From positions 4,650,001-4,714,000 of the forward strand of contig NZ_CP060714.1 in NCBI RefSeq assembly GCF_014395975.1: a stretch of 64,000 nucleotides of DNA, in the 5' to 3' direction. The notes under the pieces are model-generated. The model was given only the letters and a program-made list of their open reading frames with translations, made no database searches and was not told the DNA's origin. Shown here piece by piece: positions 62,368 to 64,000 of this stretch; positions within the stretch are counted from its first letter, which is position 1; each line of letters starts with the position of its first letter. The translations under genes and the position numbers were made by a program. Source of the stretch: Diaphorobacter ruginosibacter (GTDB lineage: Bacteria > Pseudomonadota > Gammaproteobacteria > Burkholderiales > Burkholderiaceae_C).

Positions 62368-63072
62368 ATGTTCACCGGCATCGTTCAAGCCACGGCGGGC
62401 ATCGCCGCCATCGAAGATCGCGCAGGGCTGCGCACTTTCACGCTGGAGTTCCCAGGCGGCTTCTGCAAGGACCTGGAGATCGGCGCGAGCGTCTCCACCG
62501 ACGGCGTATGCCTCACGGTGACCGAGCTGGTTTCTCCCACGCGCGCGAATTTCGACGTGATGCTGCAGAGCCTGAACGTCACCACATTGGGCAGCTACGG
62601 CGTGGGAGACCGCGTGAACGTCGAGCGCGCGGCGAAGGATGGTGCCGAGATCGGCGGGCATCCGCTGTCGGGGCATATCGATTTTTCCGCCACGCTGGCC
62701 GAAGTGAGGCACCTCGAGAACAACGTCGTGTGGCGCGTGGCCGTGCCCGAGGGCTTTCGCCGCTACGTGTTCGCCAAGGGCTACATCGCCATCCACGGCG
62801 CGAGCCTGACGGTGGCCGAGGTGAACCGCCAGGAGGGCTGGTTCGAAGTCTGGCTGATTCCCGAGACGCTGCGTGCCACCGTGTTCGGCGACAAGAAGGC
62901 GGGCGACAGGCTCAACGTGGAGATCGAACGCGGCACGCAGGTGGTGGTCGACACGGTGCGCGAGACCGTGCAGGAGAGCCTGGGGCGCCTGCAGCCGGTG
63001 CTGGAGGCGTTGCTCAAGGAAAAGGGCCTGTCGCTGGAGGATTTCGTCCAGGCGCCGAGGCTTCCGCACTGA
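62368..63072 (+). CDS. ribE: Riboflavin synthase (alpha subunit type)
   Basis: Riboflavin synthase dismutates 6,7-dimethyl-8-ribityllumazine to riboflavin. The 234-residue product has the usual two lumazine-binding barrels: MFTGIVQATAG at the N-terminus, STDGVCLTVTEL, GGHPLSGHID near residue 95, then the second-copy IAIHGASLTVAEV and LIPETLRATVFG. I start at MFTGIV by family match; 21 codons are open upstream. I see no FMN riboswitch in front. No other rib genes are in the window. Confidence 0.93.
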   Translation: MFTGIVQATAGIAAIEDRAGLRTFTLEFPGGFCKDLEIGASVSTDGVCLTVTELVSPTRANFDVMLQSLNVTTLGSYGVGDRVNVERAAKDGAEIGGHPLSGHIDFSATLAEVRHLENNVVWRVAVPEGFRRYVFAKGYIAIHGASLTVAEVNRQEGWFEVWLIPETLRATVFGDKKAGDRLNVEIERGTQVVVDTVRETVQESLGRLQPVLEALLKEKGLSLEDFVQAPRLPH

Positions 63073-63103
63073 CGCCCTCCAGGCGATACGGAGATCAAGC
63101 GTC

Positions 63104-63619
63104 GTGTCCCGCTGGATGACCCGCGCCCTGCAGCCGTCCGACCTGCCGGGGCTGATGGAGGTGCAGATCGCCTGCTATGGCGAAGGATTTGCCGAAAGCA
63201 CGGAGGTGTTTGCACGCCGCCTGCGCAGCGCTGCGAACTGTTCGCTGGTGATCGAGCACGAGGGTAGCGTCTGCGCCTATCTTGCGGCCTATCGCAGCAT
63301 GGCGGCCAAGGTCACTCCGCTGCATGGCGATTTCGAGCCGGTGCTCGCTCCCGACACACTCTATCTCCACGACATGGCGGTGCACCCCGGGTACGCGGGT
63401 CAGGGCCTGGCACACACCCTGCTTCAGGAGATGCGCGCGATGGCGCGGTCTTCGCTGGCGGGGCGGCTGCCGTATTCGGGATTGGTCTCGGTGCAAGGCT
63501 CGCAGGCCTACTGGGAACGGCAGGGCTATGCCCTGCACGCGCTGGCCGATGCGACACAGCGCGCGCGCCTTGCCACCTACGGCGACGATGCCGTCTACAT
63601 GCTGGCACGATGGGATTGA
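63104..63619 (+). CDS. GNAT family N-acetyltransferase
   Basis: A 171-residue acetyltransferase. Acetyl-CoA-binding motif A is LYLHDMAVHPGYAGQGLAHTLLQEM near residues 86-110, and motif B lies at LVSVQGSQAYWERQGY near 128-143. The GTG at 63104 is ten bases behind GGAG, so I prefer it to the ATG four codons later. Cytoplasmic. The substrate is not known. It starts 31 bases after ribE. Confidence 0.83.
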   Translation: MSRWMTRALQPSDLPGLMEVQIACYGEGFAESTEVFARRLRSAANCSLVIEHEGSVCAYLAAYRSMAAKVTPLHGDFEPVLAPDTLYLHDMAVHPGYAGQGLAHTLLQEMRAMARSSLAGRLPYSGLVSVQGSQAYWERQGYALHALADATQRARLATYGDDAVYMLARWD

Positions 63620-63764
63620 GCCTTCCGTGCGCATGCCGAAACTGCACCCACGGACTTCATTGTTTGCTCGCAATTTCCCGCGTTTTGCAAGCATTTATTG
63701 TTATCAAGTGTGTGATTCCATACATGCAATCAAGCTATGTAAAACACACTTGCCATAATGCCGC

Positions 63765-64000
63765 ATGCCAAATCGCTGGAAGCCCAACGTCACCGCAGCA
63801 GCCGTCATCGAACGAGACGGTCATTTCCTGTTGATTGAAGAGGACACGGCCGATGGCCTGCGCCTGAACAATCCCGCCGGCCACCTGGACCCTGGCGAAT
63901 CGCCTGTCCAGGCCTGCGTGCGCGAGGTGCTGGAGGAGACAGGCTACGACTTCGTTCCCGAGGCCCTGGTAGGCGTCTACATGAACCGCTTTGTGCGCAC
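63765..64000 (+). CDS. NUDIX hydrolase, N-terminal part (cut by window edge)
   Basis: The first 78 codons of a NUDIX protein. The Nudix box GHLDPGESPVQACVREVLEETGYD is complete and matches the G-x5-E-x7-R-E-x2-E-E-x-G rule, near residues 41-64, preceded by LLIEEDTADGLRLNNPAG, which is typical of the NudJ group (nucleoside di/triphosphate or HMP-PP pyrophosphatase). The reading frame is open to the window end. The 145 bases before it are AT-richer than their surroundings and probably hold its promoter, though I cannot fix one. Confidence 0.88.
   Translation, partial: MPNRWKPNVTAAAVIERDGHFLLIEEDTADGLRLNNPAGHLDPGESPVQACVREVLEETGYDFVPEALVGVYMNRFVR

Overview
The window reads as a chromosomal segment of a high-GC betaproteobacterium, most likely family Comamonadaceae (Acidovorax/Comamonas/Delftia relatives). 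The grounds are a Bug-type binding protein, the MetX/MetW pair, the SAM-II leader on metX, Burkholderiales-style intergenic repeats and the overall gene content. There are no rRNA or tRNA genes, CRISPR arrays, phage genes or intact transposases. About fifty-five protein genes are recognisable.

Layout. 1-2.5 kb: LPS genes (end of kdsD, kdsC, lptC) and a short-chain dehydrogenase. 2.6-3.7 kb: two tandem RRM RNA-binding proteins. 4.1-6.8 kb: a manganese (yybP-ykoY) riboswitch with a GDT1/UPF0016 exporter gene, then a SAM-II riboswitch and terminator feeding metX-metW. 7-10 kb: M20 peptidase, alpha/beta hydrolase, small unknown protein. 10-17.8 kb, minus strand: a tight operon of an AmgK-like kinase, rsmE, a three-gene condensin-like set (kleisin-like, KITE-like, SMC-like ATPase; MksFEB/JetABC order) and a fourth gene encoding an SRAP-fold protein whose catalytic residues all appear replaced. 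17.9-23 kb: lptD (one-base frameshift), surA, rsmA. 23.1-24.4 kb: a barnase-type secreted RNase and a barstar-type inhibitor (also one-base frameshifted). 24.5-31.6 kb: maeB, then acylating acetaldehyde dehydrogenase, 4-hydroxy-2-oxovalerate aldolase, an MFS carrier and an IclR regulator with a likely operator. 31.6-44 kb: two ABC importer operons, one of BMP/nucleoside type ending in a cytosine deaminase-like gene and one of branched-chain amino acid type ending in an MlrC-like M81 peptidase, with a divergent GntR regulator. 45-51 kb: a Bug protein, a 153-bp tandem repeat, mmsA, a beta-alanine:pyruvate aminotransferase and a LysR regulator. 51-54 kb: a MITE-like element, a Tat-type transglutaminase with a TlpA-like thioredoxin, and a 447-bp foldback repeat. 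54-60.7 kb: a membrane/polyamine locus (SPFH-SHOCT, zinc-ribbon DUF4178, DUF350, membrane aminopropyltransferase, exported FAD oxidoreductase). 60.8-64 kb: phytase-like esterase, ribE, GNAT, start of a NUDIX gene.

Most remarkable is the condensin-like operon with a catalytically degenerate SRAP protein in the place where Wadjet/MksG systems carry their nuclease subunit. Second is the SPFH/DUF4178/DUF350/aminopropyltransferase/FAD-oxidase locus. Both frameshifts (lptD, barstar) sit in four-base G/C runs and look more like base-calling errors than real mutations. All assignments come from reading motifs, lengths and gene order; no database search was run.
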